From the NCBI GenBank assembly GCA_963751835.1, contig CAVVWD010000003.1, positions 1 to 64,000 of the forward strand: a stretch of DNA of 64,000 nt, in the 5' to 3' direction. Under the pieces are notes generated by a model. The model was not told the origin of the DNA. It worked only from the letters and a program-made list of their open reading frames with translations, and did not search any database. A program made the translations under genes and the position numbers. The stretch is from JACVRW01 sp963751835. GTDB lineage: Bacteria; Actinomycetota; Thermoleophilia; Solirubrobacterales; Thermoleophilaceae. Below, in pieces: positions 42,520-49,408 of the stretch. How positions within the stretch are numbered: the first letter of the stretch is position 1; each line of letters opens with the position of its first letter.

Positions 42520-43269
42520 GTGCAGTCGCTTGTGCGCCGGCGCCCGTCGCCGGCCCTCGTCATATCGCTGATCGCGCTGTTCGTTTCGCTCTCGGGCGTC
42601 TCCTATGGCGTTGCGACAGGCTTCATCGACAGTCGCGAGCTCAAGAACAACGAGGTCCGCAGCATCGACATCCGCAACAACGAGGTCCGCACCCGCGATC
42701 TGCGTAACAACGAGGTACGCGGGCTCGACATCCGCAACAGCACCGTCCAGGGTCGCGACGTGGCGCTCAACACGCTCACGGGCGACGACGTCAACGAGTC
42801 CCGGCTCGGAAAGGTGCCGAGCGCGGCGGCCGCGGACACCGCAGCAAGCGCCACCACCGCCGGGAGCCTGAACGGGGTGCGGGTGCTGCCGATCAAGCAC
42901 CGCAGCGCCAATGTGACGGGCCAGACGGTCTTCGATGCGGGCGGTCTTCAGCTTGTTGTCAGCTGTGCCGCGGGTGACGAGAACGTCGTGGCTCGGACGA
43001 CGGTCGCCGGAGGCGAGATAGCGGTGACATCGGACGACGCCAACATTGCGGACGGGATGGCGACCGGCCTACTCCACAACACCAACGACACCTTCGACTC
43101 CGGTGAGGATTTCGCGCTCCTGGAACCCCCGGCTACCGCTGACGACCGCATCTACCAGCTCCACTACCTCGGCGGTGACGGCGCCAGCGTCACGGCGAAC
43201 ATCATCACCGACGACAGCCTGGGTGCGAACAACTGCATCGTGAGCGGGTACGCGGTCGTCGTCCCCTGA
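42520..43269 (+). CDS. Secreted or membrane-anchored protein with decapeptide repeats
   Basis: A 249-residue protein from GTG 42520 preceded by GAAGGAG. An N-terminal hydrophobic segment (PALVISLIALFVSLSGVSYG) acts as signal or anchor. Residues 41-90 are five units of ten residues (such as LKNNEVRSID, IRNNEVRTRD, LRNNEVRGLD), expected to form a beta-solenoid-like rod; the rest is a beta-rich globular domain with two cysteines (SCAAGDEN ... NNCIVSG). From memory, proteins with this start and repeat are common and multi-copy in Thermoleophilia. The function is unknown; a surface role is likely. Confidence 0.7.
   Translation: MQSLVRRRPSPALVISLIALFVSLSGVSYGVATGFIDSRELKNNEVRSIDIRNNEVRTRDLRNNEVRGLDIRNSTVQGRDVALNTLTGDDVNESRLGKVPSAAAADTAASATTAGSLNGVRVLPIKHRSANVTGQTVFDAGGLQLVVSCAAGDENVVARTTVAGGEIAVTSDDANIADGMATGLLHNTNDTFDSGEDFALLEPPATADDRIYQLHYLGGDGASVTANIITDDSLGANNCIVSGYAVVVP
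42640..42789 (+). repeat. Five tandem 30-bp coding repeats (decapeptide units)
   Basis: Five successive 30-base units encode decapeptides with Asn-Asn-Glu-Val in the first three and an acidic residue at the tenth place. The DNA of the first three units is very similar (CGCAACAACGAGGTCCGC recurs), so they are recent duplications; the last two have diverged. Confidence 0.8.
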
Positions 43270-43281
43270 GACAGGGCTGAG

Positions 43282-44946
43282 TCACACCTCAACGACCACA
43301 GGCAGGATCATCGGCCGGCGGCGCAGGCGCTCGTAGACGAACTCGGCGATGTCGTCGTGGAGGTGGTCCTGGAGCAGGTCGATCTCCCTGATCTCCTCGT
43401 CGGCAGAGCGGACAAGCGACTCTTCGACGGCGTCGCGGAGCTCCCCCACAAAGCCGTCGTCCTCCTCGAGGAACGGCACGCCGCGGAAGATCACCTCGGG
43501 CGGCACGACCGAGTGGCCGTCCTGCTCGGAGATCGTGGCGACGACGATGAAGATCCCGTCGGCCGACAGCATGCGCCGGTCGCGCAGGGCCACGTCCTCG
43601 ATGTCGCCCACGTCGACGCCGTCCACGAAGATCATCCCGGCCTGCTCGCGCTCGCCGAAGCGCGCCCCCGTCGCGTCGATCTCGAGCGGCCGTCCGTTCT
43701 CGCCGCGGAAGATCGATGCGTCCGGTATCCCGACCGCCTCGGCGAGCTCGCCGTGCAGCCGCAGGCGCCGGTGGTCCCCGTGGATCGGCATCACGTACTC
43801 CGGCCTGGTGAGGTTGAGCATCAGCTTCAGCTCCTCCGCGTAGCCGTGGCCCGACGCGTGAACGGGCACGTCCATGGCCGTGATCACGTTTGCGCCCAGC
43901 CGGTAGATGCGGTCGATCGTCTCGTTCACAGCGCGCTCGTTGCCCGGGATCGGCGTGGCGGAGAAGACGACGGTGTCGCCGTCGTGGAGCTCCACCTGTG
44001 GGTGGTCCCCGTGGGCCATGCGGCGCAAGGCGGAGAGCGGCTCGCCCTGGCTGCCCGTCGAGATCACGACGAGCTTGTGGTCCGGGAAATCCTCGATCTC
44101 GCGGGCCCCCACCAGCTGGCCCTCGGGCACCTCGATGTGGCCCAGCATCCGGCCGATGTTGATGTTCTTTCGCATGGAGCGGCCCACCAGCGAGACCTTG
44201 CGCCCCTGCTGTGCCGCGGCGTCGACCACCTGCTGCACCCGGTGGATGTTCGACGCGAAGCACGTGACGATGATCCGCCCGCGGCAGCGCGCGAAGACCT
44301 CCTCCAGCTTCGGGCCGACGGACGACTCGGATGGCGACATCCCGGGCCGGTCGGCGTTGGTCGAGTCGCCGCAGAGGAGCAGGAGCCCCTCGCGGCCGAG
44401 CTCGGCGAGACGGGATACGTCCGCGGGCACGCCGTCCACGGGGGTCTGGTCGAACTTGTAGTCGCCCGTGACCAGCGTCGTGCCGAGCTCGCATGTCAGC
44501 GCCACCGCGAACGCGTCCGGAATCGAGTGGGCCATCTTGACCATCTCGATCGAGAACGGCCCGGCCTCGAAGGTCTGGGTGGCCAGCACGTCCTCGACCG
44601 GCGCGTCCTTGAGCCGGTGCTCGTCGAGCTTCGAGCGCACCATCGCGGCGGTCAGCGGGCCACCGTAGACGGTCGGCACGCGGTCGAGCTCGCGCAGCAC
44701 GAACGGCAGCGCGCCGACATGGTCCTCGTGGCCGTGGGTGAGCACGATCGCGTCGATGTCGTCGGCGCGGTCGCGCAGGTAGGTGAAGTCCGGCAGTACC
44801 AGGTCGATTCCGAGCTGGTCGGGCGCCGGGAACATGAGGCCCGTGTCGACCACCACGATCCGGCCGCCGTACTCGACGACGGTCATGTTCTTCCCGATCT
44901 CGCCGAGCCCGCCGAGCGGCAGGATCCGCAGCGCCTGTGGGCTCAA
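43282..44946 (-). CDS. rnj: Ribonuclease J
   Basis: A 554-residue metallo-beta-lactamase/beta-CASP ribonuclease. The zinc site is LTHGHEDHVGALP, with further ligands in MAHSIPDA and VTGDYKFDQ; the beta-CASP part has VTCFASNIHR and VISTGSQGEPLSAL, and the C-terminal domain follows VMPIHGDHRRL. RNase J degrades RNA from the 5' end and can cut internally. The TTG start at 44946 overlaps the dapA stop (TTGA), as in other actinobacteria where dapA and rnj are adjacent. Its 3' end faces the repeat-protein gene. Confidence 0.95.
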   Translation of the reverse strand: MSPQALRILPLGGLGEIGKNMTVVEYGGRIVVVDTGLMFPAPDQLGIDLVLPDFTYLRDRADDIDAIVLTHGHEDHVGALPFVLRELDRVPTVYGGPLTAAMVRSKLDEHRLKDAPVEDVLATQTFEAGPFSIEMVKMAHSIPDAFAVALTCELGTTLVTGDYKFDQTPVDGVPADVSRLAELGREGLLLLCGDSTNADRPGMSPSESSVGPKLEEVFARCRGRIIVTCFASNIHRVQQVVDAAAQQGRKVSLVGRSMRKNINIGRMLGHIEVPEGQLVGAREIEDFPDHKLVVISTGSQGEPLSALRRMAHGDHPQVELHDGDTVVFSATPIPGNERAVNETIDRIYRLGANVITAMDVPVHASGHGYAEELKLMLNLTRPEYVMPIHGDHRRLRLHGELAEAVGIPDASIFRGENGRPLEIDATGARFGEREQAGMIFVDGVDVGDIEDVALRDRRMLSADGIFIVVATISEQDGHSVVPPEVIFRGVPFLEEDDGFVGELRDAVEESLVRSADEEIREIDLLQDHLHDDIAEFVYERLRRRPMILPVVVEV

Positions 44947-45794
44947 ACCGCCGCGAGCAGGTTGTGGCGCTCGAGCCCGGCGCGGATCACGGCCTTCTCC
45001 TCCTCGTCCGCCTCGACGAGCGGCAAGCGCAGCCCGCCGACCGCGTGCCCGGCCATGTTCAGGGCTGCCTTGACCGGGATCGGGTTGGTCGTGACCGTGA
45101 GCGCCTCGTAGAGGTCCTTGAGCGAGTCGTGGATCTCGGCGCGCGCGTCGGGCTCGTCGATCATCCGGCGCATCTCCCGCCCGACGAGGTGCGAGGCCAC
45201 CAGGATGCCGCCGGTGCCGCCCATGTCGAGCACCTTCGGCAGCACGTCGTCGTTGCCGGCGAGCAGGTCGAGCCCCTCGATCGGCGCCAGGTCCTCGTAG
45301 CGGGCCTGCTTGACGGCCCGCACGTTGTCGATCTGGGCGAGCTCCGCGAGCACGTCGTTCGGCATGTCGAGCGCAGTGCGGCTCGGGATGTTGTAGAGGA
45401 TGATGGGCTTGTCGGTGGCGGCTGCGACCGCCTCGTAGTGCGCCCGCAGGCCGCGCCGGTTCGGCTTCACGTAGTAGGGGGTGACCACGAGCATCGCGTC
45501 GACCCCGACGTCGCCCGCGCGCTCGGTCAGCTCGACGGTGTGGCGCGTGTCATAGGTGCCCGTACCCGCCACGATGGTGGCCTCGGATGGGGTCTCGCTC
45601 ACAGCGAGCTTCCAGAGCCGCGCCTTCTCGTCGTCCGTCAGCGTGGCCGCCTCGCCGGTGCTGCCGGTGATGACCAGCCCGTCCGAGCCGTTCTCCAGCA
45701 GGTGCTGCATCAGCCGGACCGTCGCTTCCTCGTCGACGTCCCCGTTCGCGTCGAACGGCGTGACCATCGCAGTGAGGATGCCGCCGATGCTCAT
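44943..45794 (-). CDS. dapA: 4-hydroxy-tetrahydrodipicolinate synthase
   Basis: A 283-residue TIM-barrel aldolase from ATG 45794. Catalytic features are the Ser-Thr of ITGSTGEAATL, Tyr in LYNIPSRT and the Schiff-base Lys in VRAVKQA. It condenses pyruvate with aspartate semialdehyde, the first committed step to diaminopimelate and lysine. Dihydrodipicolinate reductase (dapB, 47468) and the later enzymes DapL and DapF are elsewhere in the window. It is coupled to the RNase J gene. Confidence 0.94.
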   Translation of the reverse strand: MSIGGILTAMVTPFDANGDVDEEATVRLMQHLLENGSDGLVITGSTGEAATLTDDEKARLWKLAVSETPSEATIVAGTGTYDTRHTVELTERAGDVGVDAMLVVTPYYVKPNRRGLRAHYEAVAAATDKPIILYNIPSRTALDMPNDVLAELAQIDNVRAVKQARYEDLAPIEGLDLLAGNDDVLPKVLDMGGTGGILVASHLVGREMRRMIDEPDARAEIHDSLKDLYEALTVTTNPIPVKAALNMAGHAVGGLRLPLVEADEEEKAVIRAGLERHNLLAAV

Positions 45795-45843
45795 GGCGAC
45801 GCACCTTAGCGCTCCAGCAGGCCTACCGGAACCTCCGCCGCAA

Positions 45844-46293
45844 ATGGCAGAATTCGATGCGATGGCAACGACGCAGGAACGTGACTACAGCCACCGGACC
45901 GCGGTCCAGAAGCTCGGCGTGGCACCCGACCAGCGGGTCGAGATCGCAGGCGACGTGGGCGCCGGCCTGCGCCGAGACGTCAAGGACGCGATCGGCCGCG
46001 GACTGGTCCGCTCGGGGAAGCTGGACGGCGCGATCGTGCTGGCCGAGTCCGAGGACGAGGCCAAGCAGCTGCTCGTCCGCTACCGCGCCCGCCTGCGTGA
46101 CACCGGCTACCTGTGGATCATCACCCGGAAACGGGGACACGAGAACTACCTCAACCAGATGGCTCTCGTCCCCCACGCCAAGCGCCTGGGCCTGATCGAC
46201 AACAAGACCTGCTCGATCGACGACGAGCGCTCGGGGATCCGCTTCGTGGTGCCCCGCGCCCTCCGCCGCGGCGACGGCGACGGGGTGGACTGA
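45844..46293 (+). CDS. DUF3052-family protein
   Basis: About 149 residues from ATG 45844, with ATG 45862 as alternative. It fits the actinobacterial DUF3052 family: DYSHRTAVQKLGVAPDQRVEI near the start, then GKLDGAIVLAESEDEAKQLL, YLWIITRKRGHENYLNQMALVPHAKRLGLIDNKTCSI in the middle (only the W-I-I-T-x-K and G-L-I-D-N-K parts are distinctive) and SGIRFVVPR at the end. The function is unknown; the family is largely restricted to actinobacteria. It separates dapA (divergent) from the VKOR gene (convergent). Confidence 0.8.
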   Translation: MAEFDAMATTQERDYSHRTAVQKLGVAPDQRVEIAGDVGAGLRRDVKDAIGRGLVRSGKLDGAIVLAESEDEAKQLLVRYRARLRDTGYLWIITRKRGHENYLNQMALVPHAKRLGLIDNKTCSIDDERSGIRFVVPRALRRGDGDGVD

Positions 46294-46301
46294 CCGGGCG
46301 C

Positions 46302-46727
46302 CTACGGGAGCCCGGCGTCCCCGACCACAACGAGCCGCCACGCCGTCGTCACCGCCAGCACCGTCATCAGCACGGCGCTCACCACGCACCACTGGCAGAT
46401 GGCATCGATCTCGAACAGCTCCACCCAGGTCAGGTAGACGCTGAAGCCGAAGCCCACCAGCGCGAGTAGCGCGCCGCTCACGCGTCCCGCGTCGCCGGGC
46501 ACCCAGAGCGACGCGAGGATCAGGCCGTAGCCGCCGAGTCCGAGCACGGCAACCGGGATTCCGGCGAGCTCCGCGTAGTCAGAGCTCTGGACCTTCTCGC
46601 AGCCCCCGCCGCCGCCCACGCAGAGCGGCTCGAGCTCCGCGTAGTGGACGTAGGTGAGGTAGCCCGCCACCGCCAGGCCGAGCACGCAGATCAGCGCGGT
46701 CGCCAGGCGCAGCCGGCGCTCGGTCAT
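46302..46727 (-). CDS. Vitamin K epoxide reductase (VKOR) family thiol oxidoreductase
   Basis: A 141-residue membrane protein with four helices. It has the loop cysteine pair (LCVGGGGGCEKVQSSDYAE) and the active-site C-x-x-C in AICQWCVVSAVLMT. Bacterial VKOR reoxidises a periplasmic DsbA-like protein and passes electrons to menaquinone, replacing DsbB in actinobacteria. The start overlaps the stop of the DsbA-like gene (ATGA), so the two form a disulfide-forming pair. Confidence 0.9.
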   Translation of the reverse strand: MTERRLRLATALICVLGLAVAGYLTYVHYAELEPLCVGGGGGCEKVQSSDYAELAGIPVAVLGLGGYGLILASLWVPGDAGRVSGALLALVGFGFSVYLTWVELFEIDAICQWCVVSAVLMTVLAVTTAWRLVVVGDAGLP

Positions 46728-47455
46728 TCGGCGCCGAGCGCCTCGTCGAGCTGCGCCGTAACGGTCGCCGCGTCAAGCGACGGGACCTCGAAGGGCTCCG
46801 GCCGGCCGTCACCCCGCTGGAGGTAGAACGAGGGCGTTCCCTCCACGCCGAGCCGGCTCGACTGGCGCTGCGCCTGGCGGATCAGCCGCTGCGCGGCTGG
46901 GGTGTTCAGGTCCTGCCGGAGCTGATCGACGTCGAGGCCCGGCGTGGCCCGCGCCAGCCGGCGCAGGAACGCGTCGGTGGCGTAGCCGGAGTTCTCGGGC
47001 CCCTGGTTGCGGAAGAAGAGCTCGCTGAACTCCCAGAGGTGGTTCTGCAGCGCCGCGGCGGCCGCCGCCTCGGCGCCGCGCTCGGAGTCCGGGCCGAGGA
47101 ATGCGAGCAGGCGCAGCTCGAGGCGGAGGCGGCCGTCCCGCACAAAGCGGTCAACGACACTCGGCAGCGCCTGCACCGCGAACTCCGCACAGAACGGGCA
47201 CTGCAGGTCGGCGAACTCGATCAGGGTCGCGGGAGCGTCCGGATCTCCGAGCGCCACCTCGTCCTGGGGAATGCCGGCAAACTGCCGCTCGACCTCCTCC
47301 GTCTGGGTCGCCTGCGGCCGACCGCCGCCGGCAGGCGGCTCCTCCTCATCCTCCGCCCCGCCCTGGCTCACAGCGATCGCCACGACCACCACCACGATGG
47401 CGGCAAGCAGGACCCCGCCGAGCAGGAGCAGGCGCCTGTTGCGCTGCGAGCTCAC
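46724..47455 (-). CDS. DsbA-like thiol:disulfide interchange protein, membrane-anchored
   Basis: A 243-residue protein from ATG 47455. An N-terminal hydrophobic helix (about 8-29) anchors a thioredoxin-fold domain with the active site FADLQCPFCAEFA and the cis-proline GVEGTPSFYL; an inserted helical region lies between. It should introduce disulfides into exported proteins and be reoxidised by the VKOR encoded next. The several cysteine-containing secreted proteins in the window are possible substrates. It starts 12 bases after dapB. Confidence 0.88.
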   Translation of the reverse strand: MSSQRNRRLLLLGGVLLAAIVVVVVAIAVSQGGAEDEEEPPAGGGRPQATQTEEVERQFAGIPQDEVALGDPDAPATLIEFADLQCPFCAEFAVQALPSVVDRFVRDGRLRLELRLLAFLGPDSERGAEAAAAAALQNHLWEFSELFFRNQGPENSGYATDAFLRRLARATPGLDVDQLRQDLNTPAAQRLIRQAQRQSSRLGVEGTPSFYLQRGDGRPEPFEVPSLDAATVTAQLDEALGAE

Positions 47456-47467
47456 CGTGACCGCAGG

Positions 47468-48124
47468 CTAGAGCAGGTGCTCTAGTCCGACCGTCGGCGA
47501 GCGCTCGAGCGACTCGACCTTGCGCACGGCGAGCAGCACGCCCGGCATGAACGACTCGCGCGCGAGCGAGTCGTGGCGGATCGTCAGCGTCTGGCCGAGC
47601 CCGCCGAAGATGACCTCGTGGTGGGCGACGAGACCCGGGAGGCGAACGGAGTGGATCGGCTCGTGTACGTTTCCGCCCGCGTCACGGACGAGGTCCGCCG
47701 TCCGCGCCGCGGTGCCCGACGGGGCGTCGAGCTTGCGGTCGTGGTGCAGCTCGATGATCTCGCACTCGGGCATGTACTTCGCCGCCTCTTGAGCGAACTG
47801 CATCATCAATACCGCCCCGATCGCGAAGTTGGGGGCCACGAACAGGTTGGCGCTGCCGGCTCCCTCGAGCTCGGAGAAGTCGGCGCCCGTTGTACCCACC
47901 ACGCAGTGGACGCCGGCCTCCACGCAGGCGCGGGCGTTTTCGACCGCGGCGTCGGGCGTCGAGAAGTCGACGACCACGTCGGCGTCGCCGAGCACGTCGG
48001 TGAGCGCCACGCCCAGCAGCGGGTCCGCGCGCCCGACTAGTGCCATGTCGTCCGCGCCCTCGACCGCCTCGCATACCGTCTCACCCATGCGCCCGGCGGC
48101 GCCGGAGACGGCTACGTTGATCAC
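47468..48124 (-). CDS. dapB: 4-hydroxy-tetrahydrodipicolinate reductase
   Basis: A 218-residue enzyme from GTG 48124, overlapping the M16 peptidase stop (GTGA). The N-terminal Rossmann motif is VAVSGAAGRMGETV; the middle has VVDFSTPDAA and VVGTTGADFSEL, and the active-site loop is ELHHDRKLDAPSGTA. It reduces the dapA product to tetrahydrodipicolinate with NAD(P)H. Slightly short for the family (about 240-270), but all key parts are present. In this organism the next enzyme is probably DapL (19794). Confidence 0.92.
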   Translation of the reverse strand: MINVAVSGAAGRMGETVCEAVEGADDMALVGRADPLLGVALTDVLGDADVVVDFSTPDAAVENARACVEAGVHCVVGTTGADFSELEGAGSANLFVAPNFAIGAVLMMQFAQEAAKYMPECEIIELHHDRKLDAPSGTAARTADLVRDAGGNVHEPIHSVRLPGLVAHHEVIFGGLGQTLTIRHDSLARESFMPGVLLAVRKVESLERSPTVGLEHLL

Positions 48125-49401
48125 GCCGCCTGCGCGAGGGCCGGGCTGACGGCCTCGAGTGCCGAGCGGAAGCGGGTCTCGCTCCCCCCCACGCCCGCAG
48201 CGGACATGCGCGCCGGCTCCCAGAGCTCGCGAGCGAGCGCGTTCACGTCCTCGAGCCTGACCGCGTCGAGCGCTGCGAGCACCTCGTCCAGGGTCAGGAG
48301 CGGTACGTCCATCAGCACCGAGCTGCCGAGCCGGTTCATGCGCGTAAGCGTCGACTCCATCGAGAGCACCGTGCGGCCCTTGACGTTCTCGCGGGCGCGC
48401 TCGAGCTCCTCCTCGCTCACACCGTCCGCCTGGAGCCGCTGCAGCTCGGCGCCGATCACCTCGACGGCCTCGGTCACGTTGTCAGGCCGCGTGCCCACGT
48501 ACACCGCGACCTGGCCGCTGTCGCAGTAGTGGCTCGCGTAGGAGTAGACCGAATAGGCCAGGCCGCGCTTCTCGCGTACCTCCTGGAATAGGCGCGACGA
48601 CGTCGAGCCGCCCAGGATGGTGTCGAGGATTCGCAGGGCGAACCTGCGCTCGTCGGCGCGCGGGATCCCCGGGCCGCCGAGACACAGGTGGTACTGCTCG
48701 GTCTCCTTCTCGAAGAAGCGCAGCACGGGCGCCATGCCGTTCGGCGAGCTCACCGCGGCGGGCCGCTCCGCCGTGTCGCCGACGACTCCCTCGACGAGCG
48801 CGACGATGCGCTCGTGCTCGAGGTTGCCCGCGGCGGCAACCACCATGTTCCCCGGCACGTAGCGGCCGTCGTGCCAGGCCGCGATCTCGGGCACCGGCAC
48901 CGAGGAGACGACGTCGGCTCGGCCGATGATCGGCCGGCCGAGCGGATGGTCTCCGAAGATCGCGCCCGCGAGCACGTCGTGGACCTTGTCCTGGGGCTCG
49001 TCCTCGTACATCGCGATCTCCTCGATCACCACCTGGCGCTCGGAGTCGATGTCGGGGTACGCGGGCCGCAGGACCATGTCCTGCAGCACGTCGAAGGCGC
49101 GCTCCAAATGGCCGTCGAGGAAGCGCGAGTACACGGAGGTCGTCTCCTTGCCCGTGCCGGCGTTGACCTCCGCCCCCATCGCGTCGAACGCCTCGTCGAT
49201 CTCCCGCGAGGAGAAGCGGTCGGTGCCCTTGAAGAGCAGGTGCTCGAGGAAGTGCGAAATCCCCGCCTGCTCATGGCCCTCATCGCGGGAGCCGGTCCGC
49301 ACCGAGAACCCCAGCGCGATCGAGCGGACCGAGGGCATCGCCTCGGTCACGACCCGGACGCCCGAGTCGAGGGTGGTGAGCTGGGCCGGCTGCGTGCTCA
49401 A
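48121..49401 (-). CDS. M16-family zinc metallopeptidase
   Basis: About 426 residues from TTG 49401, 7 bases after the pnp stop. The inverted zinc motif is GISHFLEHLLFKG (H-x-x-E-H), with the downstream Glu near VVIEEIAMYEDEPQDK, and the C-terminal half has the arginine/tyrosine signature REKRGLAYSVYSY. This is the processing-peptidase-like type encoded after pnp in many actinobacteria and Firmicutes; the natural substrate is not known. An extension upstream to 49506 is open but overlaps pnp and lacks similarity. Confidence 0.9.
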   Translation of the reverse strand: MSTQPAQLTTLDSGVRVVTEAMPSVRSIALGFSVRTGSRDEGHEQAGISHFLEHLLFKGTDRFSSREIDEAFDAMGAEVNAGTGKETTSVYSRFLDGHLERAFDVLQDMVLRPAYPDIDSERQVVIEEIAMYEDEPQDKVHDVLAGAIFGDHPLGRPIIGRADVVSSVPVPEIAAWHDGRYVPGNMVVAAAGNLEHERIVALVEGVVGDTAERPAAVSSPNGMAPVLRFFEKETEQYHLCLGGPGIPRADERRFALRILDTILGGSTSSRLFQEVREKRGLAYSVYSYASHYCDSGQVAVYVGTRPDNVTEAVEVIGAELQRLQADGVSEEELERARENVKGRTVLSMESTLTRMNRLGSSVLMDVPLLTLDEVLAALDAVRLEDVNALARELWEPARMSAAGVGGSETRFRSALEAVSPALAQAA

Positions 49402-49408
49402 CGCGTGG

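Noticed and set aside
43357..45111. 584-codon plus-strand open frame opposite RNase J and dapA
   Set aside because: The minus-strand genes are certain; the composition of this frame is that of a shadow.
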